NCBI GenBank assembly: GCA_013368315.1
Contig: JAACJM010000080.1
Location: 124,001 to 188,000 of the forward strand
Source: Tetrapyrgos nigripes
Lineage: Eukaryota; Basidiomycota; Agaricomycetes; Agaricales; Campanellaceae
Length of the DNA stretch: 64,000 nt
Direction of reading: 5' to 3'
This document shows, in pieces, positions 30,722 through 42,386 of the stretch. How positions within the stretch are numbered: the stretch's first letter is position 1; each line of letters starts with the position of its first letter. The position numbers and the translations under genes are program-made. The notes beneath the pieces are model-generated. The model was not told the origin of the DNA and ran no database searches. It was given only the letters and a program-made list of their open reading frames with translations.

Positions 30722-31400
30722 TTATCCACTAGCCAGCCTATTATCGGAATAGAGTCTGGACCTGTAAGGAAGGTAAAAGGATAACATCTTCCTTTGCTGG
30801 AGCTGTTGGCAGAGTTCCTCCTTCAGTACCGTCACCTCCAGTAGTTTGTTATAACCATGCCCGACAAGTGGCCCCTCTACCACCAGTTCACTGTGAGTTC
30901 CTCTGGGAACAACGTCCATTCGGGAGTCTACAATGTAGACTTGGCACAAAGTAAAGGGCTTCCCAACATTTTCCTTTCTATCTCCCAGCTTGACCTGACA
31001 AGAGGTGCACCTGACAGTAGGTTCTGTTGGTCTAAAGGTCCATGAGCATACAGAACTGATATCAACACCAGAACTATCACTCACCGGGAAAGGTTCGCTA
31101 GAATGAGACTGTCATGGTTGGCCGATTTTGTCAGCAACCTGCATCGAGTTCGTCAGCTGTAAGTAACAATGGACGAATGCATGCACACATACAGAATCTG
31201 ATATCTTCTCCCCACCGGAAACTAAATACTTCAATGGCAAATTGTCAGGCGACGATAACATCGCCCTTTGACATATTTCGGAGATATGAACATCGAGGGC
31301 GATGACTAGAAAGGATATGTCAATCAGAGAAGAAGACTCTACAGAGGTGAGAAGACATACATGCGAGTGCAAGTCGCTTATCAGTGTCGGGATTCATCAC
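30722..31400 (-). pseudogene. NRPS-type adenylation (AMP-binding) domain fragment
   Basis: Minus-strand pieces in order: LDVHISEICQRAMLSSPDNLPLKYLVSGGEKISDS (31,300-31,190), VADKIGQ, PTEPTVRCTSCQVKLGDRKENVGKPFTLCQVYIVDSRMDVVPRGTHSELVVEGPLVGHGYNKL. They match successive core regions of adenylate-forming domains: LKYLVSGGEKISD, the SETTV-like PTEPTV, and vGKPF..C.vYIVD..M.vVPRG..GELvvEGPlVg.GY. The last block is what I know from basidiomycete siderophore-type NRPS. Missing or altered parts (no intact NFYGPTE, no TGD block) and the frame changes show decay. Confidence 0.55.
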
Positions 31401-33488
31401 AAAGATGGACAAGGTCTGATATATACGAGGAAGAGGTGAGGAGAATGGTTTTGGGCAACAGAGAAGAAAACTGTCAAGAGGACACCGATGCAGGATATTG
31501 GATGTGACGTGGTACGTTTCTTATCTTTTCTTCTCTCCTTTTCTTTTCACTGCGTGACAGACGAACTGACTCCGCCATCCCATCCCTTCACTGCCTCTGA
31601 CTCTGTAGATATGCACCTTGGACTCGTCTATACCCACCAGCACGCTACACCTCTCCCTCCATAGGCTGTCGCTCTCGAAAAGACATACACAGACGCAGCG
31701 CCAAGGGTCGTTTCTTGAGGTCATCTGAACCAGGTCGAAGATAATGTTATCCGCTCCCTTGCTGGGAGGAAGATCCTTCCATCGTGATTTCGATATGGCT
31801 TGGTCTGACGTTGGTTGTGGAGCAAAGACTATCCTGAAGACGGTGTTTCAATTGTCAAAGATGATGGTCATCGCGTAGATTGTCCCTCAGTTGCTGCGTG
31901 AGATGGTCACTGATGGGGAAGTCCGGTAGGGGAATAGGTGTACACTCAATCACGATGGGAATGGGTGTCAGTTGGTTTTCGCAGGGTCAATGTCATCAGG
32001 CTGGGATGTAAGAATAGCATGTTGAATGGTAGGTGCAGCGTAATACCTGCCAATAGAATCGTTATCAGCTCGGATGCAGACTTGTACAAGCAGATAAGCG
32101 CTTACCAAGTAGCCTTCAACCTCGAAGCAACTGTCCAGAAAGCGATAGCATCAAAAACCGCACACACGATAGCGGAGCCACCAGACATCATTGGAGTGAG
32201 AAGGTGCCGTACAATACTGCCAACATGAAACAGAGGCATCATATTCACTTAGTGCAAATTCCAAATCCCAAGAATGAGCCATAGTACCGATGATGCATCG
32301 TACTGTGGTCCGTTAAGTGGTTGGATGGGCTGGAAAGGAACTGGACAGGTCCTCAGCCTTCACTTTTGACAGTGCCTTGTGGAAGCCGTTCAGAGGAACA
32401 GAATTCTTTCCGGGCTAGTAGTATATCAGAGATCATGACTTTGGATTGAAGGGAATGATGACATACATCCGACCTGACCAAATTCTTCAATTTGGAGGGG
32501 CTTGGATTAGCCTTTGATTTGCGAGAAATGGTCCTCTTCTTGCTTGGAGTCTCAATGAGGTCAATGAGAGCACTACTAAATCCATTGACCCAGACCGTGA
32601 GATGCAGCAAAAGTGAACATGCACTCTTGCTTGGGCTTGTCTGTCAAAAAGACAAAAATGGTTTTCCCAATCGGAGGTGGTCTAAAAAATCGTATGAATT
32701 ATAAAGTGTCAGCATTGAAGAACGCCCCCAGTCACAAGTCAATGCACCTGATATTTAATCATCCATGAAAGTTTTCCTTGCTTTCGGTTTCCAAGGAATG
32801 AGGAACCTGGAGTATAAGCGTCAGCTTGGAAAGAAAAGGAGGAGGAGGAGGAGGAGGAGGAGGAGGACAAAAGAACTACCTTGCTACTGTACTGCAGATC
32901 TTCACACAATGGTGTCTCCTTCACGAAGAAAGACCGATGTGGCGATAGAAGCGCATTCTATCTGCACCAGAGGACGAAACACATTCGTCTTCAGATATTG
33001 TAGCACCGAAACGAATTCAAATGCTAGAGTGGAGGAGAGAGAGAAAGAGCGAGAGGAAGTTCAAGATGGGAGTCAAGACAATAGATTAGACCTGATGCAA
33101 GTTGATTACTTCTTCACACACGTGACACAGAACAATAACGCAGAAGTCTTAGTTACTAATACTATTAGTATTAGTACAATAACGCAGGCTGTATCAATGT
33201 CGATAATCCTGAGAGAAGCTCAATGCGGTTGTCACTGTCACTCTGATATTGAAAGAACACCAAGTCATAATTCATACAAGCCATAGCTACAAGTCATAAG
33301 TCATGTAATAGTCCACATTATCGTAACTAATGTCCCTGTCCGCTGCTCCTCATCAACGTGATGAGGAAGAGAGCCACCAAAACCTGCCTTCAATGTTATC
33401 AGACACTGCCTCAGAACCAACGATTATCATTGCCTCAGCTTTCCTCCCATAACCCGCTTCTTAAAAACAGAGGCAGAGATGACTAAAT
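31401..33488. other. Region without a supported gene; contains (AGG)n
   Basis: Open frames at 31938-32228 plus and 32353-32610 minus show no known motif. A pure AGG repeat lies at about 32839-32867. A ~55-bp segment near 32950-33010 (GCACCAG..GACGAAACACATTCGTC..AGCACCGAAACG) recurs diverged at 38070-38120, indicating a dispersed repeat or shared relic. Confidence 0.4.
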
Positions 33489-33490
33489 TT

Positions 33491-36400
33491 TCAATCCCTA
33501 GAGAGATCAACAAGAACTGATCTCCCATAAGAGTAATCAAAACGAGTGGCATGGCTTATGATACGATCCAGACCAATGATATCTTTCTCGTCGCTGAGCT
33601 GAGAAGAGTACGTCGTGGCCTGGAAGTGGGGATAACAGAGGAAAGGGTCAGAGAGCGGCTTCACCAATGGAAGAAAGGGTCGGACATGGATGAGGATAGG
33701 TGTACCACATTCAGCGGACATGTCTTCAATGACTTCTATTTGGCCAGCTATAGCTGACGGACTCCCGACTGGTCGATAAATGATATGAGAGTTCCCGGAA
33801 TGTGTATGCACGCCAGAGAAATTGATGCCTTTGTGCTTCGCATATGCACGGAAATTGCCTTTCATCTCGTGGTTCTCCTCCTGGGAAGGAGGAGCATTTG
33901 CCAGAACGAAACATTTGTCGAAAAGAACTTTGAGCTGCTTCACTGCCTCAGGACACTCTGGATGTCTGAGCCAGTGGCGAATGTTGGCTGTATGTGCTAA
34001 GGTTTTCATGATCATGGATTCCATCACACCTGGACAACAATGTGAGTAGGACAATAACTGAAAACAGTCACTACTTACCACCAATGTGATGCAAAGTTCT
34101 GACCAAACGCTGAAATGGAAAGCACCACCAGTTAAGTATGGGTCCATAGCGTATGAGGAAGTCATATATGTGACCGGCTGCGTGAATATTGGGGTGAGCA
34201 GTGTGTTCTCTTGTATGAGGATGTACTTTACGCAAATTGTTGACCCATTTATCAACGAACTCCCAAAATGCATCTGCACGATCAGTCGTCATTGTGTTCC
34301 AGCAAACTATCATTACTGCCTGGAAGAGCCACATAGTATGATCCGAAACACTCTGTAGAACAGCAGGATCTTGACTCGGTGGAGAGTGTTCGTCTCCCCA
34401 CAATGTCATGAGTGCAATGGGTAGATAGATGGTGCTGAGGGTCCTCCATTCGTCAGCTTTGAGAGTGCCTGCATTGGCGTCACCGTAGTTCTTAGGCACA
34501 GAGTTGACCCATGATGGGGTCTGAGTCGTGGCGATGATGTGGCGGATGTGGGCAAGGGTGTCGTGGGTACCGGTAACAGGAAGGTTGTGGCTTGCGTGCA
34601 TGGGTTGTTTCAATCCCTGCGAGAAGGATCAGACCGCAGAAAAAAAAGATTGAAGTATTATCTCACCCAATTGATCAGTATTGCGACGAGGTGAGACTTT
34701 GTATTTGCCTCTTTATGAAAAGGAAACCGTGTTTCGGGGTTCTTCGACTTCGATTTCTGAGTGACTCGCTTCAGGTAGAGGTTGGCGAGCTCTTCCCGAA
34801 TATCATTCAACGCCAACGAAAGCCCTAAATTGTGCACCACGAAGTGCAATGAATTCAAGTTGGGCTTGTTGTATAACCGGGTCCACAATCCTTCCAGCGT
34901 GAGTGACTTGTCGCCCTGAAGGGAAATGCAAAGGGCTTGCTGAACCTTCGCGACACATGGGACGTCCTTCTCCTCCAAAGTGCGACCTGGGGGGGCAAGG
35001 TCGTCCGAATAATCTACCCATGGCCAGTCATACGCATACTTGAAGTTTTCCGAATCGGTCTTAGTCTTGGAGGCACTAGTATCCAGTCGGAGGACATGAT
35101 GGCAGTGGTAATGAACAATGCCCTCGAGGATGCAATGCATGGCATCGATGACTAGCATCTTGGTTGGGTCCCAATACTCCAGCATCCAGAACGATGACCA
35201 ACGAACTCCGTGCTGTTTGAAAAGCGACTTTCGTTGTGCAACAGTCTGAGCATCCCGATATTGCTCAGCTAGATGACGTAGTTCATTCACATCTCACATT
35301 GGCCAATGTGAGTGATTGGTGTTCATAACCTGTTCCCTTCCTCATAACTGACACACGGTGCATATAAACTCAGAGTTGATGCCCTGAAATCCAGCCACCT
35401 TTCGAGCAGTGGGAAGATCATTAGTTGAAAGAAAAATTCCCGTCTCCACTGCCGTCTCCAACTCTGATTCAGCCGTTTGGGAGACCTTCAGACCGGGCTT
35501 CCAAGCTGTAGCAAACTTCTCGATGACCGGGCACACAAAGTGATCCATTTTGTCGACGTTCGGTTCCTTTGGACCGGGTATAATGCCAGCAATATACATG
35601 TATTCGGGAAGATAGCGAATGGAAGGATCCAGGGCCAAGTTGGCACAGGAGATGACGCCAATGGATTGAGTGGGTCCACGATGAGTTATGCCATTGGGGT
35701 TTAAGAAATCTGTGTGAATGGAGAATGCGAGACGGATCTTGACTCCATGGTTGACAAATAATGATCTGTCTGGTCCCTTGAAGTCAGAAGTGAAGTTCGC
35801 TTCAAAAACATTCTGAATGTCATTGCATGCGGTTCCACTATTAATGGCTTCGTAAGCATCATCAGCTGCCTTGTTCGAGAGCCCAAGGTAGGTAGGATCG
35901 GCAAGACAACGGGCCAGGTAGTCGTGAAAGGAACTGACGAGGTAGGGCTTGATTGGATGGGCTGTGCCATTGGAACAGTGATTCAACAGTCCAGTTCCAC
36001 ATATCGACTTCCCACTCTCGCCGACAACTAGGTTGGTACATGTCTCGGGATAATGAGATTGGCCGTTGTTGTCTAACATGGTTGCCTTGTTGGTGAAGTT
36101 GCATGTGGGACACGCTGCATACATATCAAAGGAACCTTCAACTCCAAACTTTTTCAGAGCGTTGGCAAGAGATGTTGGCATATCTGAGATGATGGTGTTC
36201 TGGGAAGGTGTGGGGGAATACAAGATGCTGCTGTCATGAGCCCCTCCCATGGACATGCCCAACTTCACCAACAAGACCACGACCCCAACAAGGAAGTTGC
36301 ATTGTGTGACGGATAGACCTATGACCATGTTGTAAATGACAGCGAGTAGAATCAAAACTTAGGGAAGTCCGAGTTGTAGACATAATCTGAGGACAAATGA

Positions 36401-37480
36401 GAATGTATAACACAGAACAGGAAAAAAGGAGACCTTACCTGCATTGATTCTAACCGGTGCCTTGGGAACACGGAAAGCGTCCAAAGCAGTGATCTTGACG
36501 CTGAGACTTCGAAGGCGTTCATGCAAGGCCTTTGTCTGATTATTGAGCTCCTCTACCTTCGAGGCTGAATCACTGCTACTGCGTCGGGCAGCCGATTTCT
36601 GCCTGTGATGTGCATTGGAAAGAAGTTGCGTAATATCTCCTAGACTGCTCTTCAAGAAAGTACACACCAACTCCAGCTTCAAATTCTGCTGTTCAGCATC
36701 CAAGGAGGAGATGCATCACCAAACAGCATATCTTCGTGTTCCGCCAATCTCCCACTCATATTTTCCAATGCCAAGTGTTCCTTCTGATCACGAAGTGTAG
36801 TCGTTGGATCTGAAGCCGGTGGAGTAAGGAAATTTGGTGTGGTAGGCTGTGGAGAACCTGCTGGAGATTGATTTGACGGTCGTCGAGGCAAATACACAGC
36901 AGTTGAACCAAACTGACGTCCGGGTTGCCGAGACAGGGAGGAGACAGGGCTGCGTGCAGCAACGGCAGCCTGCAGACCCTCGACAGCATCAGACATCTCT
37001 AAGGGGCAATAGGTACGGGAGGAAGTGCTGGCCTGCTGGTAGGCTTCGCACGATGAAGAGAATAGTTTGTTGTGTGAGGATCCATCCGCAGGAGTCGCAG
37101 TAATGGTTGTTGCAGTGAGAAGAGTCACCAAATCGTTGTCGAACCGGCTACTGCTTGATGTTTGATCATTCTGAGGCATTATCGCAATAGATTAGACCGA
37201 CGCTGAGGATGAAACAAGAACAGGGCGTACAGCTGAATTCATTATCCTTGGCGAGAAAGATCCCGGCATGGCATTGTCATCCTCAATGTTGAGGGCTCCC
37301 ATAGCCATATTGAGGGTTCCCATACCCTCAGCTGGTAGCAACGAGTGCGACGAGTGAGACTATACGATGTTAAGTCTATGACAAGGCTGTGGTGTGACTG
37401 GGACTCACCAACAACTCCTCCTGTAGCTTGAGAGAACGCATTCTGTTGAGGAGCTCAGAGGGAAGCGACGAGTTTGCCTG
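33491..37480 (-). pseudogene. Tnp2-type transposase, decayed, copy 2
   Basis: 5' exons at 37010-37480 (ANSSLPSELLNRMRSLKLQEELL, then SHSSHSLLPAEGMGTLNMAMGALNIEDDNAMPGSFSPRIMNSA, then NDQTSSSSRFDNDLV) and a coiled part (36440-36700) precede the core: CPTCNF (35.3-36.35 kb), LSIHTDFLNP-like FSIHTDFLNPNG, CANLALDPSIRYLPEYMYIAGIIPGPKEP, ARKVAGFQG and FICTVC. These are followed by DAMHCILEGIVHYHCHHVL, LKADEWRTL, NIHAAGHIYDFLIRYGPILNWWCFPFQRLVRTLHHIGG and the C-terminus ending LVDLSRD. Introns are ~50 nt. In the frame linking CTVCQL to NELRHLAEQYRDAQ there are two TGA codons (35342-35344, 35294-35296) exactly where GREQ..WPMRD-type Arg is expected. A frameshift lies near 36690 and another break near 36355. 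The C-terminal half is fully open. Confidence 0.75.
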
Positions 37481-37481
37481 A
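37009..37481 (+). repeat. 473-bp direct repeat, copy 1
   Basis: Nearly identical, in the same orientation, to 43484-43938. It begins ATAGGTA and ends TTTGCCTGA in both. It contains the first recognisable exons of the copy-2 transposase. Copy 2 of the repeat lacks 19 bp found here near 37102. About eighteen substitutions are seen, nearly all transitions, most at CpG/TpG/CpA. Confidence 0.9.
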
Positions 37482-37489
37482 AAACTTTT

Positions 37490-38640
37490 CAGCTGAGGAA
37501 ATGCTGTTGTTGAATGGGTACTGACATTACGACAAGTTTCTTGAGTCGAGTCACCGGAAACAACCTACAAAACAGTCAACAGATGTCCGTGGTACAAGAA
37601 AGACCTCACACACATCAGGACCTGGGGATACAGAAAATCCTCTAAAGCCCCTGGTAAGAGAGGAGAACATGGCGAAGTGAGACTGGAGAAATTGTGAATC
37701 ATTGGTATAAAAAGCATCAGAACAATAAAGTCGTACGCATATTTGCCTTGGAAACCAGGAGCCTAGTTCTCCCTAATTCTTGTTCTCCCTCCCTTTATAT
37801 TTTCCTGTCCGAATCCTTCTTCCCATCTAAGCATATACATTTGTGTTCCGTGGTTGGAATAATAGAGATGAGCTCATTTCCGTGGTTGGAATAACCTGGA
37901 AGGAGATAATCTCATTAGCCTGTGCTGGGAGTAAGGATTTGTGTGGAAGATACCTTGTACAATGCTCTCCAAGCATCTGAAGAGTGACTTATATGACCAG
38001 ATGAGCCGAACTATATCTGGGGGAATAGTCGGAGTCGACCAGGCTGTAGGACGTGAAGTGCAGGTAGAACTGCATTCTAGCTGCACCAGAACGAAACACA
38101 TTCGTCCTGTAGAAAGCACCGAAACGGATTTGGATGCCTGGTGGCACATACAACAATGGGGTAGAATGGGGGTGGGTGAAGAACAGTAAGGACGTGAAGG
38201 GACGTAACGTTTGGCTATTGTGTTTTTGACTATCGGTGGGAAAAACTCTCGGTGCATTGGGCTGCGCTTGGCTAATTGAAAGATTCGCATTGTAATACCA
38301 TATTCCTGAAACGCACGACAAACGCACGACTCTTTATGGTACAGTTCATCTGTCCATCCGTCTTGTTGTAGAGTTCGCCTCTTCAACAACTCACCTTCTG
38401 AGCAACTGGTTAAAGGATGCGCTCCTCTGATCACAAAACCCCTTCCGGCACATCCTCCCATAAGAGGGCTGGATCTAGAATCACATGACAACACAGGCAT
38501 TATCCTCGAATGCCATCGTTCCTTGTACTTGTATCTCACTTGTATCGCTTACTCACTTAATCCCAACTGTTAAACAATGTAAATTTCTTAGGGGTCTAAC
38601 CACCGTAACCACTTGACGCTCTATTTCAGACATCTCATCC
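37490..38640. other. Spacer upstream of transposase copy 2
   Basis: The part next to 37490 holds possible further 5' exon sequence (RLFPVTRLKKLV before a GTAATG..TTTCAG intron, 37498-37560). The rest, to 38640, shows no conserved frame apart from a ~55-bp segment (38070-38120) shared with 32950-33010. Confidence 0.4.
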
Positions 38641-38647
38641 TCCACCT

Positions 38648-39563
38648 ATGCTGTCCCAATCCAACATCCAGGACCCTTTGTCAATTGCATCTGCACCCAC
38701 AGCATCTATACCCACAGTTCTCCCTGGTGGTGAGCCATCTGGAGGAAAAGGAGGGAGCGGCCTCAATGGAACCGAGGTACAGGTGCATGCAGCCAGCACA
38801 TGTGAAGGAGGAAGCTCTTATGATGAGCTTGAAGGACAAGATCAGCTGGCCGCAGACAACATCCCTGGTGACGTCGCTCCCCGTCACTCATGGCGTCCTG
38901 ACCAAGCCGCAGACAACATCCCCGGCAACGTCGCTCCCTGTCACTTGTGGCATCCTGACCAATCTATACTTAGAGCCAGCACACCTGAAGGAGGAAGTCC
39001 GTATGATGAGCTTGAAAGGGACGCAGACAACATCCTACACTCTTTTGGTATACTAATTGATCCCCCCTGTGGCGTTGCTCCCCCCCGTGGCACCGTTCCC
39101 CATCCCTCATGGGGTTCTGACAATGTGCCTGTGGTCACAATCTTCTCCGCATATAGTGGCTTCCTCGTTCATGCACGCAACACAAGTGTTAATCACTTCG
39201 ATGGACTGGCCAATGTTCTACTTCCAGATCTTCGTTTTCAGCTACCTGACATTGTCGCCATCACCAGATATGGTAGAATTGTTGTACCCATGCCTACTGT
39301 CAGGATCCGGTCTCGAAACTTCAATGTTCGCTCCACTCGTTCAGTAGAGAGTGATTTGTCCTCGTCAGAGGACAATGATTCGTCCTCAACAGAGAATACT
39401 GTTGTCCCCACAGAGAATGTTTCGTCTACGACAGTTGATAATCTGTCTCCCACTGCTGTGAATATGTAAGTCTTTACTATACCGTCCATTTGTGTTCCTT
39501 GGGGATAAACAGTTATTTGTAACAGGGAATTCTCAATGCAGGACAACAACAATGGCAGTGTAA
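38648..39563 (+). CDS. Low-complexity protein with internal repeats, ~279 aa
   Basis: Exon 1 (38648-39465) is open for 272 codons, then a GTAAGT..GCAG intron leads to a short second exon ending TAA at 39563. An alternative acceptor (39526 region, AACAG) would end at about 39590. Residues 70-130 contain a repeated unit (ADNIPGDVAPRHSWRPDQA / ADNIPGNVAPCHLWHPDQ) and two copies of (A)STxEGGSxYDELE. The C-terminal third is Ser/Thr/Glu/Asp-rich (VESDLSSSEDNDSSSTENTVV). A central part (PVVTIFSAYSGFLVHARNTSVNHFDGLANVLLPDLRFQLPDIVAITRYGRIVVPMP) looks folded. I do not recognise it. It lies 590 bp upstream of the PD-(D/E)XK-like gene in the same direction. Confidence 0.55.
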
Positions 39564-40178
39564 AGCAGGATCACAATGGGAGATTGTGACCGTGTTTCAA
39601 GGTTACGTGGGCTTCCATGATGCACCCGCTGTTTTCTTTTAAAACTGTTGGTTGGTTAACACTACATAAAGGTTTGTGTCATGATATGTTCTTCATTACA
39701 ATATGAAACATTGCAGTTTATAAACACTTTGTAGTATCTTATCCACTCTTAGAGCTTAGAGACCCGTAGCGTTGAGGTACTGTAACATTTATGCGTTCAA
39801 GCTGTTTACATCATCCTGAGGCTCGTTTTTCGTCAGGAGGTCATAATTAGGCGCGCTTTTCATCCTACATTATGTTCCTTATGTAACTTTGGTCAATTGT
39901 CGTCTTGGCTCTCACTCCCACCCCCTCCATCTCATTGGCATTCAAATACATTTCAGTGCTACACGATTCGGGGACGAATTTGTTTCATTCTTTGGTACAG
40001 TTAGAATCTGCTTCTATCTGTGGACCCAGGGCCTGCTAGTGTTTTGTCAACACCTTTTGTCTAAACCACGTGTGCATCACCGTCGTTCATTTCTAATTCC
40101 CCTCCTTCTACTCCAATCTTACACTCATGGCGTCCACATTTTCTCGTTGCCTAATACTGACAGAGAACAGCAGCTCCA

Positions 40179-41888
40179 ATGTCAGTAGTCGCAAAGCCAG
40201 GCAGTCCAATGTCGACGGGTAGTCCAATGTCGACAGGTCAAGAGGAGCCGAGTGATAAAGAGAGCGCTAATCAAGAGACTGATAATGGGAGTAGCTACAA
40301 AGAACACACGACAACGACGAGTCAATCCTCCTCCATCCAACCTGACACATCATCCAGCACTGATGAGCTACTTGAAGATTCACAACAGCAGACGTCCCGC
40401 AAAGCCCGCAAAGGCAAGCGTGGAGAACCAGCATCAGAAAAAGACATGGAGATTTACTTAGAGACAGAGCCACAGGATCTGTTTGCATGGAGTCTGTAAG
40501 TAGACTGGTTGGTCCCTGTCTTCTCTTCATGCTCAAAGTAATTTGTAGGATAGCGAACCGTCCAGATTTTTTTGATGAATACTTGGAGAAGCTCAAGGTC
40601 AATGTTCATTCGAAAGATGGTCTATCTTGGGAGAAGTGGCCTCAGTACGCAGCTTTGAAGGTATGTTGTGGATAATTTCTTTGCGCTTTATTTATAAGTA
40701 CTAACAGGCTTTAGGAGTTGGACCAACACCTCAACAACATAACTTCTATCGCTCTTGGCAAAATGACACCTGACCAATGGTCCAAAATCACAGATCAGGT
40801 GAAGCACCTCGGCGAGACCTGGGGCAAGCCCAATTCTGAGAAGGAGGGCAGCTTCAGTTTGGGGAAGTCACAACTTACAAACTTTGTACTCGCAACACAG
40901 TATGGTCTTAGTCGAGAATTTTTTGAACAACTTCACCGCTTTCCTGATATACCTACCTCGACTGCGTATGCTTACATCCTCGAGTATTATTGGAAGAAGA
41001 AAGCCCCCTCGGAAGCAACTCAAAAGAACCTCTCATTCCGCCCCAGTGATCAAAGGTCATTTATCAAAGCTATGGAAGCATACAGCCACACTGCAAGATG
41101 GCATGACAAGATGGATGAAGGGGAGATGAGGCTTGATGTTGATGTGGCAATTTGGGACATTGTCGGAATACATTTGGGAGAAGGAAACTATAGGTAAGTT
41201 GAACCATTGATGATTCTATGTCATGCTGACAGCAACCAGTCGGGCCTTTGCTGAGAAACAATTTGTAGCACTCAAGCCTATTGAAGGTCTATCATTCCCA
41301 GCGGGAGACTGTTTCAAACCGGATGTCTTCTTCTGGAGTATACTCCATCTAAGCAAAGTCAACAACAAAAAGACCCAAATTTTTCTCAAGTCAATTTTTT
41401 CCAACGTGCGCAACCAGCCTGAGCAGGAGCTTTGGATTCCACTGTTTGCGTTGGAATGGAAGACCCATGCTCTACGACAGGCTCAAAATCAATTGTACCT
41501 GTCTCTGCTTGTTGGAGCTGTGATCTACCATCACCTAAACATCGCTCAGCCTCTCTTTGGTGTTGTCATTACATTGGATTACTGGCTTGTCTACCAGGCT
41601 AAGTTCAGCAAAGTGAGTTTTAAATGTACTACACTGTCCCAATAACTGACAGTGAGTTAGACAGAAGGCTTTCAAATTACTCAAGTGTGGAAGTCCTCTT
41701 CATCTTTGAATAATCTCGATGAGATGCTCTCCTTTGTTAGCTGGTTCACAGGTTTCTTACACATGTGGCAGGAGTGTGTTTTGAAAGCTTGGGAAGACAA
41801 CATTGAAGACAAAGTTGAAGAACTAGCGACAGGGGCAATCAATAATGTGCTAGAAATAATCGCAGGCAATAGTATGTATACAGACTAG
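40179..41888 (+). CDS. Intact five-exon protein with PD-(D/E)XK nuclease-like motifs, 502 aa
   Basis: Exons 40179-40495, 40549-40660, 40715-41193, 41240-41612 and 41661-41888 (introns 46-54 nt) splice with consistent phase to exactly 503 codons. The first ~95 residues are disordered (SPMSTG repeats, Ser/Gln/Glu). A helical middle follows. The C-terminal half contains FKPD331VFFW, then after 43 residues IPLFALE375-W-K377-T, then RQAQNQLYLSLLVGA. P-D...E-x-K followed by a Q-containing helix is the layout of PD-(D/E)XK nucleases, and fungal genomes do carry dispersed families of this fold. A catalytic role is inferred only from these residues. It is flanked by the two 473-bp repeats and by transposase relics but shows no stop or frameshift, so selection or recent arrival is likely. 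Confidence 0.6.
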
Positions 41889-42386
41889 AAAAACAAACAA
41901 ACATGTATTAGTTGACTCCTTTTTTGACAATGCCGATAGGCCCTCATTTTTAAACGTCACTAGCACATCCTCTCCCTCTACTTTTGACTCCTTTTTATAG
42001 ACAATGCCATGTTCTCTCCTTAAGAAGCTTTTGCTACTAGTTTACCTGTCATGTCTCTCTCTTGTACGTCTTACTATTTGGATGGTCTTCTGGATGAAGA
42101 CAAGAGCGTCAACTGTGAGATAGCTTATCACTATGTAGAGTACTTAGAGAACCATGGAATTTCCTTCTTATACCATTTCTGCCTACACCTCCGCACACGA
42201 AGTTTGACCAGGTTAAAGCATGTCCAGGCCCTTGCTAATCCTCTCTTGGATCTGACATGACGACTAGCTTATTCTTTTTGTCTAAATGTTTGTCACACAT
42301 GTTTAGAACAATAAAGAGAATGTACAAGTTCATAATAACCAAAGTCTGAGTAGGGATATGTATCAACACATAGCAAAAAATGACTA
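41889..42386. other. Intergenic, no gene
   Basis: Between converging genes. Pyrimidine-rich; one short frame (42051-42260 plus) has no motif. A tandem-like duplication of GACTCCTTTTT..GACAATGCC occurs at 41915-41935 and 41985-42008. Confidence 0.4.

Noticed and set aside
32765..33286. Plus-strand 173-codon frame with an Arg run
   Set aside because: The Arg run is a simple AGG repeat and the rest has no motif or coding-like pattern.
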